A stretch of 64,000 nucleotides of DNA from Sabellastarte sp. h YS-2021 (Eukaryota; Annelida; Polychaeta; Sabellida; Sabellidae). Positions 1 to 12,800 of the stretch are shown in pieces. The first letter of the stretch is position 1. Every line of letters begins with the position of its first letter. The position numbers and the translations under genes were made by a program. Under the pieces are notes generated by a model, which saw only the letters and a program-made list of their open reading frames with translations, made no database searches and was not told where the DNA came from. The stretch covers positions 83,108,706 through 83,172,705 of the forward strand of contig OZ024934.1 in assembly GCA_964017235.1 (NCBI GenBank), read 5' to 3'.

Positions 1-446
1 TAAAGGTTAAGGTAAGGTTTTTAATTTGATGGAATGAGTTATGGTTTACTGTAGCTTTTCAACACATTGAATAGTCATATTCCAATCAATGAAACATTTA
101 TTGCTCATATATGGAGCCGAGTTTTTATGGGACCGATTTGCCGAGGTCCGATTTGGCAAAGGGCCGAATTGTTCAGTTCCCACAGAGAACATATGGTTTC
201 AAAGAAAAAAAGATTTCGACCAAGGCTATCATTAATGCAGACAGGCAATCGAATACTGACTTTCCCACTTTTGGCCAAGAATCAAAACAAGGGCCTAAAA
301 GGTTGAAAGGATAAATTTGTCAACCATCACATAGCCATGTCCTTTGATTGGTCATATGGGTTGTGGCTATTTGAATATATGAAGCACAATTCTGCACAAG
401 TACAATCTTTTTTATATGTTCCAGGTTCAATAGATCTACTTTGTAA
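1..446. other. noncoding left edge
   Basis: AT-rich sequence. Two overlapping short open frames in 67-314 have no recognisable motif or codon pattern. The TAA at 444-446 is the candidate target site of the Harbinger relic that follows. Confidence 0.5.
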
Positions 447-760
447 TGCCCCTGTTCCACCAAAGGATTAAGCCCCGATTCGTCCTGGGACCCTTAATCC
501 TCGAGAGTCTGTGAGAAAAACATGAATAATGGGTGGGGCAATGGAATCAGGATCCAGATCTGGGATTGTTCTCAGGAAGTGTCAGATCTCCTCAGACTAC
601 TCACGTTCATTCTCAGACTTATAGGCAATTCAGCCACAATTGTGATACGATTCAATACCGAACCTGTCTGGGATATACCAACTGGGTCTCAGATGGGTCT
701 GAGACTTCCTCAGACTACCTGGGACTAATAACAGATTTCCTCAGACAGCTATGGCCAATT
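447..760 (+). mobile_element. decayed PIF/Harbinger terminal fragment
   Basis: Begins with TAA (444-446) followed by TGCCCCTGTTCCACCA, the same 16 bases that start the intact Harbinger element at 41868. The similarity then continues through GATTAAGCCCCGAT and a series of CTCAG / CCTGGGACTA subterminal motifs to about 760. Where the intact element has CG the relic usually has TG or CA, as expected from methylation decay. I find no matching right end, so this is a truncated copy or an old MITE. Two overlapping open frames inside it (522-728 and 533-892) are chance frames in this repeat. Confidence 0.6.
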
Positions 761-1177
761 CAATATTACTTCAGAACCCTTACCAGTGGGAGTTGCAATT
801 TTTGCTCCAACAGACGAACCAAAGAAAATTGGTGCTTTTGCACTGGTCTTAAATGGAGAATGCTTCTCCAGGTCACAGCACACAAAATTTGATATCAGAA
901 ATCATCTGTAACACTAACCTCAGACAAGCCAATCCTCCTTGATCACACTTGTTCTTGGTTTCTATTTTGCTTCAATATTGAGGCAGACACCTCAAAACTT
1001 ACATTCTTGGGCTTGGAAATTTAGAAAACATTTATGAGCAACTTAATGCTATATAAATGTTCTTACTTTACACTACTGTGCTATTACTATTCCAGGTGTA
1101 TTTACTTTAAAGAGAAGGACAAGAGGTGACTGAAATTTACAGTTGTCTAACCCTTAAAGGATAAACATGAATACCAG
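761..1177. other. noncoding stretch
   Basis: I see no gene or recognisable repeat here. If the minus-strand exon at 1195-1417 is real, this would be intron sequence. Confidence 0.4.
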
Positions 1178-1194
1178 TCATGTGTAGTTCTCAC

Positions 1195-1417
1195 CCTTTC
1201 TCTCTGCAGATGTTGACTGTAATTGGAATATTCCTGATTCTGTTGTAGTATTATTCCGTCCAATGATGCCTACAAATTGCTTGAATCCTGCCCCATGTCC
1301 ACTACCATGATCACTTTTGTTAAAAGAAGCTTGTGTTACTATTCCCCCAATCACATTTTGAATCTCAATGTTGCAAAAAGACAGAAAAATAACTCGAAAG
1401 TAAAGTACTGAGTTCAT
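1195..1417 (-). CDS. candidate first coding exon of a secreted protein, partial
   Basis: An ATG at 1417-1415 in a good context (AAG before the ATG) opens about 74 codons. The N-terminus is hydrophobic (MNSVLYFRVIFLSFCNIE), then the sequence becomes polar with a Gly/His/Ser stretch (SDHGSGHGAG) and an NNTTT run that offers N-glycosylation. A donor-like GTGAGA follows at 1194-1189. Without splicing the frame closes at 1178. This looks like a signal-peptide exon of a gene running off the left edge, but I recognise no family and see no second exon. A chance open frame of this size is possible. Confidence 0.3.
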
Positions 1418-1419
1418 CT

Positions 1420-3915
1420 TGGCATGAGTATAATAGACTGAAGACGTATTATTCCTTTGTAAATAAAATACTTTGAATCTATTGGGATTCAGTCCCAGTG
1501 TCTTCCAGTTACGCTAAAGAGGGGAATAGACAAAATTCTGACTCTTCAACAGCTTGAGTTAGAGATGAATATCCAGGTGTCCAAGTGTTAGTCAATTAAA
1601 TATTTATCTCGCCTGTTTCCCCCTAGTAAAGACAAGTCTTCAGGTTTTTATGAATTACATTATAAGTCTGAAACATGCTTGGAACATTGCTCGAGGCTCT
1701 TTATAAAGAAAAAATCTACTTTGTTGGCATTTGATTTCGAATCTATCAGAGGATTGCACATTTAAAGAAATAAAAGTCTGTCTCTTTAAGAAGTTGGGTT
1801 AAATGGAATTCTCATGAGATAAAATGTTAGCAGACCTGATAAAACACAAATATATTGCATGATCCCATGATACCCCTCAGTAAAACTTGCCTTCAGAACT
1901 TATTTGCAAATAAACAAATTATTACTCATAAACGCATTTGGCTGTAATATGGTAGATCTTGAGGCTCTCTATGATGTAAACAAACTACTGTGTCTATGTT
2001 TGGATCTGATCCTGGTACCTTATGATTACTACACACAGAGAAGCTAAGACAAGTCTGACTAACAAATAAGGCTACAGTCAACGCCCAGAAATACAACTCT
2101 CATTGAAGCTGACGTAATCAGTGTTTTACAAGTTGAAGATTTCAGTATAGCAATATGAGATCTGGCAAAAGTATTTGCAGTATCATATTTAATTTAATCA
2201 AAAACTTAAATGGCATTGGTAATATAATATTTCGATAGAACCGAATGTAACAAGATGTGTATAGGAAAGATATATTACCAGCTAGATTATCACAAATTAC
2301 TATGTAGCAAATAATTAAAAGCAAATTTTATTCTACGTTTTTTATTCCAGTATAATATGACATTTGTTTACATATTTATATCTGCAATTATTAATTATTA
2401 GCAATTATTACTATTGCATATCTTGACATTTGGCACCATAGTAATATGTGCAATTAATATTTATTTTAAAATAACTACACAAAGTAATAAAATCAAGACT
2501 GGATAATTTATAATATCAAATGACAAGTGATAGCATACATTTTTAATTAATTGAAAAGTTTACATGCAGATGATAGGACATTCATAGCAGTGTCATGTGA
2601 CAAGAGTATTCATTCTATGCAATATTCACACTACTGGGGCTCAGTGTCTCCGCAAATGTCAATATAAGTTTTTAAGTCAGGCTCTGAATGATCTTAATGA
2701 TTGAGATTGTAATGTACAATTTAATCATGTAGATCTAATTATGTATTAATTTTGCTTGTTGTCCAAAACACCCCCTCCCTTTATGTAGTTGTATTAGGCA
2801 CTGGTTGAGTGCTACACAATGCAATCTTTGTATAATTTGGACACTTATGTTAATAAAATGGCCACTTGCCCGTTCTCTTTGCTTAAGCAGCAGACGTTCA
2901 TCTATGTTCATCAATGAGTCAGTCTATCTATCCACCTGAGGCCTCCACTCCCCCCCCCCCCCCCCCCCCGCCTTAATTTTGCCGAAGTGGGTCACCAAAA
3001 AACTCATTTTTTGCTTGTCTTAAGGGTACTTATGGGAATTTCTTTGGATCAAAATATGAAGTGACGAGAGCAAATAATAATTATAGTTTTAATGGGCGGA
3101 AATGTAGTTTCTACTAGAAGTCTTCGCCCCACCTTAGCGCAATTTGCATAAACAAAAATTAAGGTAGCTGTTTAATTATTATAGTCGTCATGTTGACTCC
3201 CTTGTTTGGTATGTGAATATTAATACATTAATGAATACTTCAATTTCCATTTTGTGCAAATTTGAGGTTTTTATAATGATAAGGCGCCAAGCAGTAGCAA
3301 ATTTACAGCAACACATAAACAAAGATCCCCTAGCCAATCAAATTCTTTGGTTTAGACAAACACAGACAAACGGCTGCAGTTGTGCACAGACCTTGTACAA
3401 TGCTAAAAGCTAGTTTTAGATGACTATATTTTCTTATAATTTACTGTTTCGTTGGTTCTTGGTGGAACAATTAACTCATCCCCATGCATAGAATTATATT
3501 CATACTTTAATTACGTGCATTAGGAAGAAAGGACTCGCTTGGAAGTGTTGGAAGTGTCAATGTCAATTTCCAGTACACAGGGAGCCACCTGTACAACGTA
3601 CTCGTACATACATACATAGTACCTTGTATGACATATTTAGTCTTGGCCTAAATCATGAAAGTGAACAAATGGTAGATAAATAATTTCTTTTTTATTTTAC
3701 ATGATTTATTATAACAAGCAAAAATACATTTGTGGTTAGATTAAAGTCATATAAATCCTGAACATACAACATTCCTTAACTGTAAAAAAGTATAGGGCCA
3801 TATGCTGTAGCAATGGTTTGCCATCAATGATTATCAGCCTAATACATCCGTTTTTGCTTGATGATAGCCACATGTGACCTTCAACAATTGTATGATTGCC
3901 TTTCTCATTAGTTAC
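1420..3915. other. AT-rich noncoding region
   Basis: No gene recognised. It contains a homopolymer C tract at 2950-2969. The short frames at 2142-2324 and 3213-3413 lack any motif. Confidence 0.5.
2950..2969. repeat. poly-C tract
   Basis: About 20 consecutive C bases. Its length is probably variable and uncertain in the assembly. Confidence 0.9.
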
Positions 3916-4280
3916 CTGTTACCTATCCTCCTGGTGCCCTGTGGCACATAGGGCCTCCACAGAACATCTCCATCCATCTTTGTTGGCTGCTGCCACTCTC
4001 GCCTCTGCCCATGTGCTGTGACCTAGAGCCTTTCTTTCTATCTCTACTGTTCTTTGCCAAGTTGCTTTTGGTCGTCCACGTTTCCGCTTGCCCTCTGGCA
4101 CCCAGCTAAGTACTATGTTGCAATCATTCCCTGGGTCTTTCCTTAACATGTGCCCTATAAATTTCCATCATGTTTCCTGGCTTACTGGTTTAATCCCTGA
4201 TCTCTCATTTATTTCTTCATTGGTTACGTGATCTTCCCATCTTATCTTAAGTATTTTCCTGAGGCATTTATTTTGGAATA
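3916..4280 (-). pseudogene. non-LTR retrotransposon ORF2 C-terminal fragment
   Basis: Read on the minus strand, the frame encodes the conserved tail of non-LTR (LINE) polymerases. There is a RWEDHVTNEEI segment, then a KFIGHMLRKDP block, then the KRKRGRPKATW signature, a Trp-rich WAEARVAAANKDGWRC stretch, and an ending EALCATGHQEDR followed by a stop. One in-frame TGA at about 4170 breaks it and nothing upstream resembles the reverse transcriptase core. It is therefore a 5'-truncated dead copy. The GRPK..TW..... pattern is typical of RTE/CR1-like elements; the clade is an inference. Insertion direction is minus. Confidence 0.7.
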
Positions 4281-5243
4281 ATGTATTTATTTCTTATTAG
4301 TTATTAGCCTAAATTATAGTTGGATATCGTTTCCAAAATTCCTTTAATAAAAAATAAGGAAACAAAATTTAAAAAAAATGGTGTATGGAAGCTTCTCATC
4401 CTCTTAGAAACTTTCATTAAATTATACTTAAGATTAAGAAAAGAAAAAATAAATAGAAATGGGAGCAGGTTAGAATTTATCTTAGAAATAAGTATAATTC
4501 TAAGAAAATTTCTAAGAATCTCTGTGAATACAGGCCCTGGTATGGATAAACAGAAAGTGATAAATTTTTGAAAATAATAGGACTTTCATTTCACAATACT
4601 ACACACAGTGGACAACTAAATATGTAACACACTGTTCTAGATGTCGATTGTAAATAGTTGCTGCACAAAAACCACCAAAGAAGCCATCTTTTCTGACCTT
4701 AAGCATGCTATGTGCCAGTGTTAAATTTAAACCACCATATTCTTAAAATATTCCTAGAGTTTTTGAGAATGACAAATTCTGTTTTTTAGGAAATTTCTGA
4801 GAAAAAGCACAATTCTTGAAAAAATTCTACGAATAAGAGTAATTTTCTAAGTAGTTTTTTTTTTCTTTTTTTTTCATGCCCTGACAACATACAGGGATAC
4901 ATTGTGGTTTTGTTTTGACACGACCTTAGCATTTTAAACAGACGAAGTGTGAGCATGATACATAAATTCTGTATTTTTCTAATCCTCGTTGATAGTATTA
5001 AGTAAAACTATAATATCCATGTGATATGACAACTTATAGCTACAGGTTGGTCAAAAAAAATAAAATAATATAGTTAGATTACATAGTAACATAACACAGC
5101 AATATTAGATTTCAAGAAATATCATAATTCATTAAGTCTCAGATAAGGGAAATACTGCCTGGGTTCTTGAATTGATACAAATATAAAATTTATGATATAA
5201 ATTCACAGTGTGACCAATCAGGATGACTGATGTAAAGAAAACA
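4281..5243. other. AT-rich noncoding region
   Basis: No feature recognised. The frame at 4320-4571 is Lys/Ile-rich, as expected from AT-rich DNA. Confidence 0.5.
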
Positions 5244-5664
5244 AGTCCGAAAGGGGTTTCAGTCTACTGGCGTCAGCCGCAAAGCCATCAGAGACACGAG
5301 TACTACATTTATTTTATTTATTTATTTGGGGTTTTAACACTCGCTTTCAACACTGTACAGGTCATATAACGATGGGAGTTGGAAGGGCAGAGGAAACCAG
5401 TACATACAGTTCGTCAGGGTTCTGTACTGTAAACTGCCGACCAACATCAAGCAACTACCAGCTTTCCACTTGAGGTCATGCTGGGAACCTAACCCCGGCC
5501 TCAGAGGTGGGAGGCGAGAGTGTTACCACTCTGCCACCATGGCCCCCTGAGTAGTGCATTGAAGCAATCTCCCATCCAAGTACTAATGTAGCCCATTGCA
5601 GATTAACTTCAGTTAAGATACAGGTACTCATCATGCAACGTCACAATTCATGAAAGTCTAGAGA
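5244..5664 (-). repeat. 5S rRNA-derived SINE, interrupted by a second SINE
   Basis: On the minus strand the 5' part (5549-5664) contains ATTAGTACTTGGATGGGAGA, which matches the 5S rRNA box C region. Upstream of it lies GAAGTTAATCTGC, resembling 5S box A. This is the head of a SINE3-type element with an internal RNA polymerase III promoter of the 5S type. The 3' part (5244-5309) ends in a segment also seen in copies at 40744-40918 and 55676-55830. The element is split at 5310-5548 by a tRNA-derived SINE. Confidence 0.75.
5310..5548 (-). repeat. tRNA-derived SINE (family A) nested in a 5S SINE
   Basis: Minus-strand copy of the family seen at 15371 and 21254: a tRNA-like head with A box (TGGCAGAGTGG), a shared body and an A/T-rich tail made of ATTT repeats. 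It is flanked by imperfect 12-bp target duplications, GAGTACTACATT (5298-5309) and GAGTAGTGCATT (5549-5560). The duplications lie inside the 5S-derived SINE, so this insertion is the younger event. Confidence 0.8.
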
Positions 5665-8152
5665 CAAAAAAGAAAAAAGTTACCTCTTGAAGTGCGAGCC
5701 TCGCTATAAGTGCGTACTTAAAAACTTTCTAAGGTGGATGTTGATTAGTTATGTAACAATACAAGGCACTGATGTTCTTTCAATTTGGAATTATTGAAAT
5801 GCCCCACTGAATGTAAATTAGTTTTCAAGATCTAAAAATTATATATTACGCTAATATCAATATATGTTTCTGTCAAAAGAGATTCATGCCACAAGTTAAC
5901 ATAAAACAAATGCACATTAAGATTTTAGTTTCCCATTTATGGTAAATTACACCACCAATCGAGCCATACGCTATCTCAGTGTAATGCCCTATTAAACACT
6001 TGTCTCAGTAACGAGGTCCCATGGTCGTCTCTAAACATACTCCCATAGCATATTTGGACCCTTTTTAAGTTCTACATATGTTCTATACTTTTATATGGCT
6101 TAATCTCTGCTTCAATGAGACAGGCGTAAGGCACAACCAACCAAGACTTTCACAGACACTGACTAGATAAGAGACAATGAGTGAAAGGCCTTGGCATATG
6201 AGGGAAGTATTTCATCAATCTTCTGGTATTATGGGACTTTAGGCCTGTGCACACAGTGGCGACTCCACAATGATGTATTGAGTTATGAGCCATCTTTAAG
6301 CTGAAGAAAATGGTTCAAATATTGTGAGAATAGAATAAAAGGAAATAGCTTTGGTTTGGTCCAATATCGTCAAAGATGTACCTTTTGTACTATATAATAG
6401 ATTTTTTTCTCACAAAAGCTACCCCATTATTTATTTACAAATCAAAACAACAACGCCCAATCATAAAATGCTGCTAATCAATCCACGAGATATGGAATAG
6501 CTATACTTGTGATATATTTAGAACCAGGTAAAATTTATTGGCATTGTAAAAATGATGACAACACTTTGCCTGTGTAATCTGTCATCATTAACAATCTCTC
6601 CAGAGTGCACTCGTCGATGGGCGATAAGCAGTGTTTTTTGTTGTAAATACGAGGGTTTGGCCATGTATTCCACTTATGGGATTATTAAGTGCTTCAAAAT
6701 CTATTTGAAATAATAAGTGAACTGGGATGTATTAATAGGCAATAGATTTAATGTTCTTAGTAAACCGGATTCCATTTGCTCCGCCTCAGTGCTAAGTATA
6801 TCAATTTGATTGGGTAAAACCTGGTCACATGACAATTTATAAATACAGATACAACAGGGCTATAGCAAGTCAGGGAACAATCTAAGCCAGATCCCCCATT
6901 GCTGTTCACTCACAAAATATTGACAAAATCTGTTGAACATGTGTTAACTATATGTAACATATATACACTTGATGTATAATTTTGAAATTTTACTAGCAAC
7001 AAAAATGTGAGACGATGCCCATCCACATTATAAATATGGAAAAAAAGCTGGCTTTGCAGGTATACACTTTTATCACCATAGTTTTACTGCTAATAAACAA
7101 ACAACTACTTTTACACATTCAAGGAAATTATTCAACATATGTATTTGTTACATTTTTGCAATATACAGATATACAATAAACAGACTGGAAAGTGACTTTG
7201 AGCTGAAAAAGTTTTTAGAATATACAATGTCTGACATATAAGTGTTAGATTTACGGGCCATGGATACCTATATGGCTTTTTGAGCCAACGCTATAAGGTC
7301 ATATCAGGACGGGTACTCAGTGCATCCAATATCCTGTTGAAAGTACAATACAAAACTCATACAGAAGCAGGCTTTTTCCTTGATGTTTTTTTTAGAACAA
7401 TAGACCCCAGTCACCATTGGCTGTAAATTCTATGCCTTGGTGGTGTTGTGCTAGGTTTAAAATTAAATGTTAATTTGCTTGATGCATGAGTTGATTTGGG
7501 ACCAGTTTGCGCCTGATGACTAGTTTCGTATCAACCTTATAAAATCCTTTTGTAAATTGAAACTTCTAGTTAGTTAGACATATAAAGGAAGGATATAAAT
7601 AAGTATTTCCTGTATTTTTGAAAAAAAATAAGTGAACATTTAGTTTTGTTGATTATTAAATAAACTCCCTCACACATTTGTTAATCTCACTTAAAAATAT
7701 GAACGGCAAGCATATATATCTTAGTAATTTGCTTCAGTACGAATTATGTTTTAAATTTCAAATGATTTTACTTTAATATTTTGAAGCTCAACACAACGTT
7801 GTGTACTTTGTTCTTATTTATCTTTCTATCCTTATGCAATAATAACATGTTGCCTGTTCACTTGACATCTGTTAATCTGCGTGATTTAGGAACCAGTCCC
7901 TTGATTGGTTGTGGGCTAAATCAGTGCTCCAATTTACTATATACTGTCACATTTTAAAAATCTCTGTAATAAGTAAGTTAGTTTGCCATCTTTTATTCAA
8001 AGTTTATTTATAACTGGAACTGGTGCTATTGAATATTTTACTTAGGAGCAATCCATGCCTCTTGACATAAGCAATAATTTCATAAAACAAAATTAACGAT
8101 TTAGTGTTGTAGTGACACAAGATTATCACAGTAACTGGTAACTGAGGTATAA
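5665..8152. other. AT-rich noncoding region
   Basis: No gene recognised. At about 6243-6275 there is a short stretch (GCACACAGTGGCGACTCC) resembling one end of the MITE at 8153, perhaps a solo terminal fragment. Confidence 0.5.
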
Positions 8153-8728
8153 AAGCCAGGTCACACTGTGGCGACTTTTAGTGGCACGATCCTGAAATTC
8201 TTCCCTGTTGGTAGCAAATTCTTGGTCCATCTTCACTGTTCTCCACCATTCTCCATGGATCGTCATCTAGCTATGACAGTTTCAAACTGTTCAAAACTAT
8301 CGCCGGTATTCGCCGATTCGTGGCCATTTTTTAGTTCGCCATTAGAATTTGCCACTATTGGTAGCAGATTCTTCTACATCATAGCTCTGTGGTAGGACAT
8401 TCTCCAGCAAATCGTACTACCTTCTTGTTCTCAGTAAATTCGCCAGATATTCTTCCTTGTTCTCAACTGATTCTTCCTTTGTCGTAGAAGATTCTTCAAG
8501 TATTCATTCTCCCCTACTTGTAGCTGATTCGTGGGTAAATTCGCCAGATATCTTCACCAGTTCGTAGGGTATTCTTTGTACATTCTTGCTTTGAAGTATG
8601 AAGATCTTTTATCACGTGACTACACTTTCCCGCTTTTTTTGGCGAATTCTGGCGAATTTGAAGTCGCCTCTGTTCTTCTATATTCGCAGATATCATCGTA
8701 GCACCCTCGCCACTGTGTGATCTGGGCA
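8153..8728. mobile_element. MITE, Harbinger-like, about 576 bp
   Basis: The two ends are inverted copies. The left has GCCAGGTCACACTGTGGCGA and the right, read in reverse complement, has GCCCAGATCACACAGTGGCGA. TAA trinucleotides flank both sides (8150-8152 and 8729-8731), the target duplication preferred by PIF/Harbinger. The interior carries many short ATTCGCCA-type motifs on both strands. It has no coding capacity; the frames at 8168-8395 and 8514-8804 are chance. The first three terminal bases do not pair, so the exact ends are uncertain. Confidence 0.6.
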
Positions 8729-8731
8729 TAA

Positions 8732-9831
8732 CCAGTTCATACCAACAAAGCAAAATGTGGCAATAATGTGTCATAAATAACAGTAAGCCTTTAACTGTGT
8801 CCAAGGTGTGTCATAAACAACAGTAATCTTTTTAACTGCATTCCATGAATATTGTAATCTAACAAAATTCATGCTCAGTAACACAAAACATTCACGATTA
8901 CGATGTCTTAGATGTGCTAAATTATGACAGCAACTGGAAGCCGTTAATCTATCTGATTCAGCAATCAATTCACCGTATGTACATGTGAGTCAGTGTGATC
9001 AAGGTCATAATATATGATACCCAAGAGTTATTTGTCATAAACCAACAGTTAGCTGTCCCCAACTAACCTTTGCCTGGGCGGTGGCCGGCTTATCTAGTCA
9101 CTAAACACTTTCCTGATAACGGTGATATATTTATTAACCTTATTCTAACAGCTTATTACTGGCTGGCATTATTAATATTCATGTGTACTTACGTTAACTG
9201 ACTACACCAACAAATATTACTGTGTTGTTTAGTGATATAACAGTCACTACTATGGCATGATCCTATAAATATGATAAAAGTTATAAATTTATCAATATAT
9301 ATATTGAGCTGTGATTTTAATAGTTTACAGTAGATTTATAATTAATGATAGATAGGATAGTGGAGATATTAATTAACAAGATATAAATTAACACAAAAGA
9401 CAATCTTTATATATTTTGAACTTTATGAATTTTTATATTTTGATATTATAAAATTAAGAGAACTAACATTGAAAAAGAACGTATCTTTTTCTCTTTAGTA
9501 GGGAGTATTTTTCAAGCCGATTTTATAAATATTCACAGTACTATTTACAGTAACAGTAGTACAGATTTCAAATATTCATATACATCACTTAAATTCTACT
9601 TAAAATCTGACAAAGAATCAGGTTATTTAAACTGTTATTTAATTAACAACATTCTTTTTAAATTGTCAGAATATACTAATAAAAGTTTTAAGCCATGGAA
9701 TAAAAGTACAAAACAAGGAGTTTTAAGTAGAAACGGGGTAAGGAAAGACAAACCAACTCTACTGTACAGTACACCAAATTAATTGTGATAAGTATTTTGT
9801 GAGTATACACGTTAACAAATAGTGTAAAGAC
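8732..9831. other. region upstream of the tetraspanin gene
   Basis: No conserved promoter motif identified. The 5' UTR of the tetraspanin must begin here or further upstream. A pyrimidine-poor acceptor-like CTACTGTACAG ends at 9769 and could join an upstream noncoding exon. Confidence 0.35.
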
Positions 9832-9897
9832 ATGTGTACAGGATTGGGAACAAAGATCAACAAATGGATCTTCTATGGATTTGTCATAGGTGTTTGG
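9832..9897 (+). CDS. tetraspanin exon 1
   Basis: ATG at 9832-9834, residues 1-22. It encodes the cytoplasmic N-terminus MCTGLGTKINKW and the first half of TM1. The donor GTGAGT follows at 9898. Upstream noncoding exons may exist. Confidence 0.88.
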
Positions 9898-12800
9898 GTG
9901 AGTAATGTCATCTGTATTTTTAAGCTGCTGTTTTAAGCCGTAATTCAGTACAGGCCAGATTCAAAATTCTCATTTACTCTTATTTTGACTGGTTCAAAAC
10001 AGATTCCCTTTGATCCGAGTATGCATTGATGAAAGTGCCATTTGTAAATAGCCAATCAACCAATTAACCCTGGAGAAAACATTACACTATATGGGCTATA
10101 ATAAAATCTTGACTTGTATTTGGCACCCTTAATCAGAACATGTTCAATAAATACACAACTTACAAAGCTTTATATTGTCTCAGTCAATCTGATTGGGTAC
10201 AGATTAAAATCGTTGAACAAACATTTTGAAAGGTCTAAGACCAAAGCACAAGTGAAAGAGGAGCTGACTTTCAGATCTGTAGGCAAACTTGTCACCAAAA
10301 CTAATGGAAACTACTGTTGAGTAGACCAGAAAGTTAATAGCTTTTTAGATCTTGACCCTTGTTACTATGATTAGTAACAAGTGATTTGTTTAAACATTTT
10401 CAAACAATGGTTTATATTTTGTACCTTCAATATAATTTTTTTTGTCATACCATATGCTGATGATATTACCATATTTCCTGACTGTTATATTCCAGGTGGG
10501 TGCTGCCGCCTTTATTGGTATAGGAATCTACTTGGCTGTTGAAAACCCCACAGACAATTACAGTGCAATCTTCAATGATGTTGACACAGCAGTTTGGGAC
10601 ACGGCTGTGTATCTACTGATTCCGTTGGGCGTGGCCATAGCTGGACTGGCATTCACTGGCTGTTGTGGGGCTTGGAGGGAAAGCACCTGCTTAATATGGG
10701 TGGTATGTATTAGCCACACACCGAGAGGTTTAGTTGAAACAAAAATAACTTTGTATCCCGGACTACCCAATAATAGAAAAATTCCCTTAATGTTCAGAAA
10801 TGTGAAAAACCGGAACACATAACTGGTCCCAACACCAAAAAGTGTTATCAACTATTAAAACCTGCTACCCTGGCATGCCATCACTAGTGAAGTGAATAAT
10901 GTGATGTTTTTTGTTATAAGTTACATCCAATGTGGTCTCTAATACACAGTAAAATATTTCCAAATAGAGAAATGTTCAGCAGATTATCCGTTGAATCAAA
11001 CAGCTCTAAAGAGCAGATTATCCTTTGAATCAAACAGCTCTAAAGAGTGATTTTTCCATTTAATCGTGCTCTGTTGTCCTGGTATTCCTCTTCAGCACCA
11101 ATATCTTGTACTCCTGGTCCACCTTTCCACTGTTTTGTGCCATTGCTAGTTAAAAAGAATAGTTCTTCAAGTCAGTTTAAATACGACTAAAGAAGGTTTT
11201 AGTTGTGCTTTTTTTGAGATAAATCGTATATTTCACCCGCCAGAAATACCACCTTATTGATCATTACTTTAAAAAAGGGCATTTAATGTTACCAGTATAA
11301 TGTTTTGAGAGTGACATTAATTTCAAACGATTCAGACCAAACCGTATACCCTGTAAAATATCTGGCTAAAGATTTGAACCCAAAAAGCATAGACGGGAGG
11401 CGAGTATGTCCATCACTCTAGCAATCACACTCTGTTTTTTCACATTGATATGCCCTTTTTATAAACAACTAGTAATATGTTCAATTTTTATTGCTTAAAC
11501 AATTGCTTTCAAAAGCTCATAATCTACAACAAAAGTTTAACTGGAAACCTCTCGCAGAGTGCATACTTCTAACAGCGTGCGTTTCTACATTTGGTATCCA
11601 AAATATAATTCAGATCTTTCCAGAAATATAATTATTGCTTCCTTTGGCCAGGGCCTAACCATTAAAAAAATTCTGAAAATCTGGTCACTTCTTTTGAGGT
11701 AATGACAACCAGAAAGCCATGGTCATTGAACATACAAAGGAAATTGAATTGGAAAATATGCAAGCTTCTTTATATCCAAAATATGATCTGGATTGTGTCC
11801 CAAATTTAATTACTTCTTCCTTCAGTCAGCTTCTACCTACATAACAATTTCAGAAAGGTATGTTTATTAGTTTTGGGGTTATGACAGACAAACAAACGCG
11901 GTCAAAACATAACTCCCATTGGACGAAATATCTTAGTAGACATAGTACATTTGATTACAATTCATGTATTTCACTAAAATGTACATAAGAACCCAGACTG
12001 ATTGACAAATTGACAACAACTCTGGATTACTGTTCTTTCAGTTCTGTGTTTCCATGATTGTGTTGATCTGTGGACAGTTCATTGCCATGGTAATGGCTGG
12101 TACATTCAAAGAAGACGTAAGTAAAAATCAAATCTTGGTTGTTAGAATTTTTTCTGTATATATTATTTGATGGTGACTTTTTAAAACCTCATTCAAACGT
12201 CTCCATACATCAATAGTTAGAGGAGTTATATTATTTGTAGATGGGACCTTGTTACAACCATTAACGTATCAATAACAAAGAATGTATCAGCTAACCAATA
12301 ATGTAGCAAAAATTTACCAATAAAGTATCATCAACCAATAATGTATCAAAATTAACCATCAATGTATCAATTCTCTAACCAATAATGTAAAAATCACTTG
12401 CTCCAATAACGTATCAACACGTAAGCAGTAATAATGTATCAATCATTAATGTATCAGGCAACATTTGAGTTGATGCTAAACACTCATTTCCCACAGACCA
12501 AGAGCATTTATGTGTTATCCTCTGTGATTTACAATTTCGTCATTATTTAATGTGTATTTGTTGCAGTTGTTTTAGTTTTATTTTAAAACTCAGGGAAGGA
12601 TTTTATGCTCAGATATAAAAGAGTGAGACAGCCATACATAGGCTTCAAATGTCAAATTTAGGGTCTTACTTCCCATTCAACAGTCAAGGTCATATTCACG
12701 GTGGGATTCGAAGGCACACAGAGATGACAGCCTGTAATTAGATGCCAAACTTGCTTACCGTTTGGATCCCAAGGACCCTACGTGCACTTCATATATGCAA

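Noticed and set aside
5565-5590. 5S rRNA gene
   Set aside because: Only the internal promoter portion matches and it sits in a repeated SINE; the rest of a 5S gene is absent.
10442-10822. 126-residue open frame as a stand-alone small protein
   Set aside because: Its middle is tetraspanin exon 2; the ends run into introns past good splice sites.
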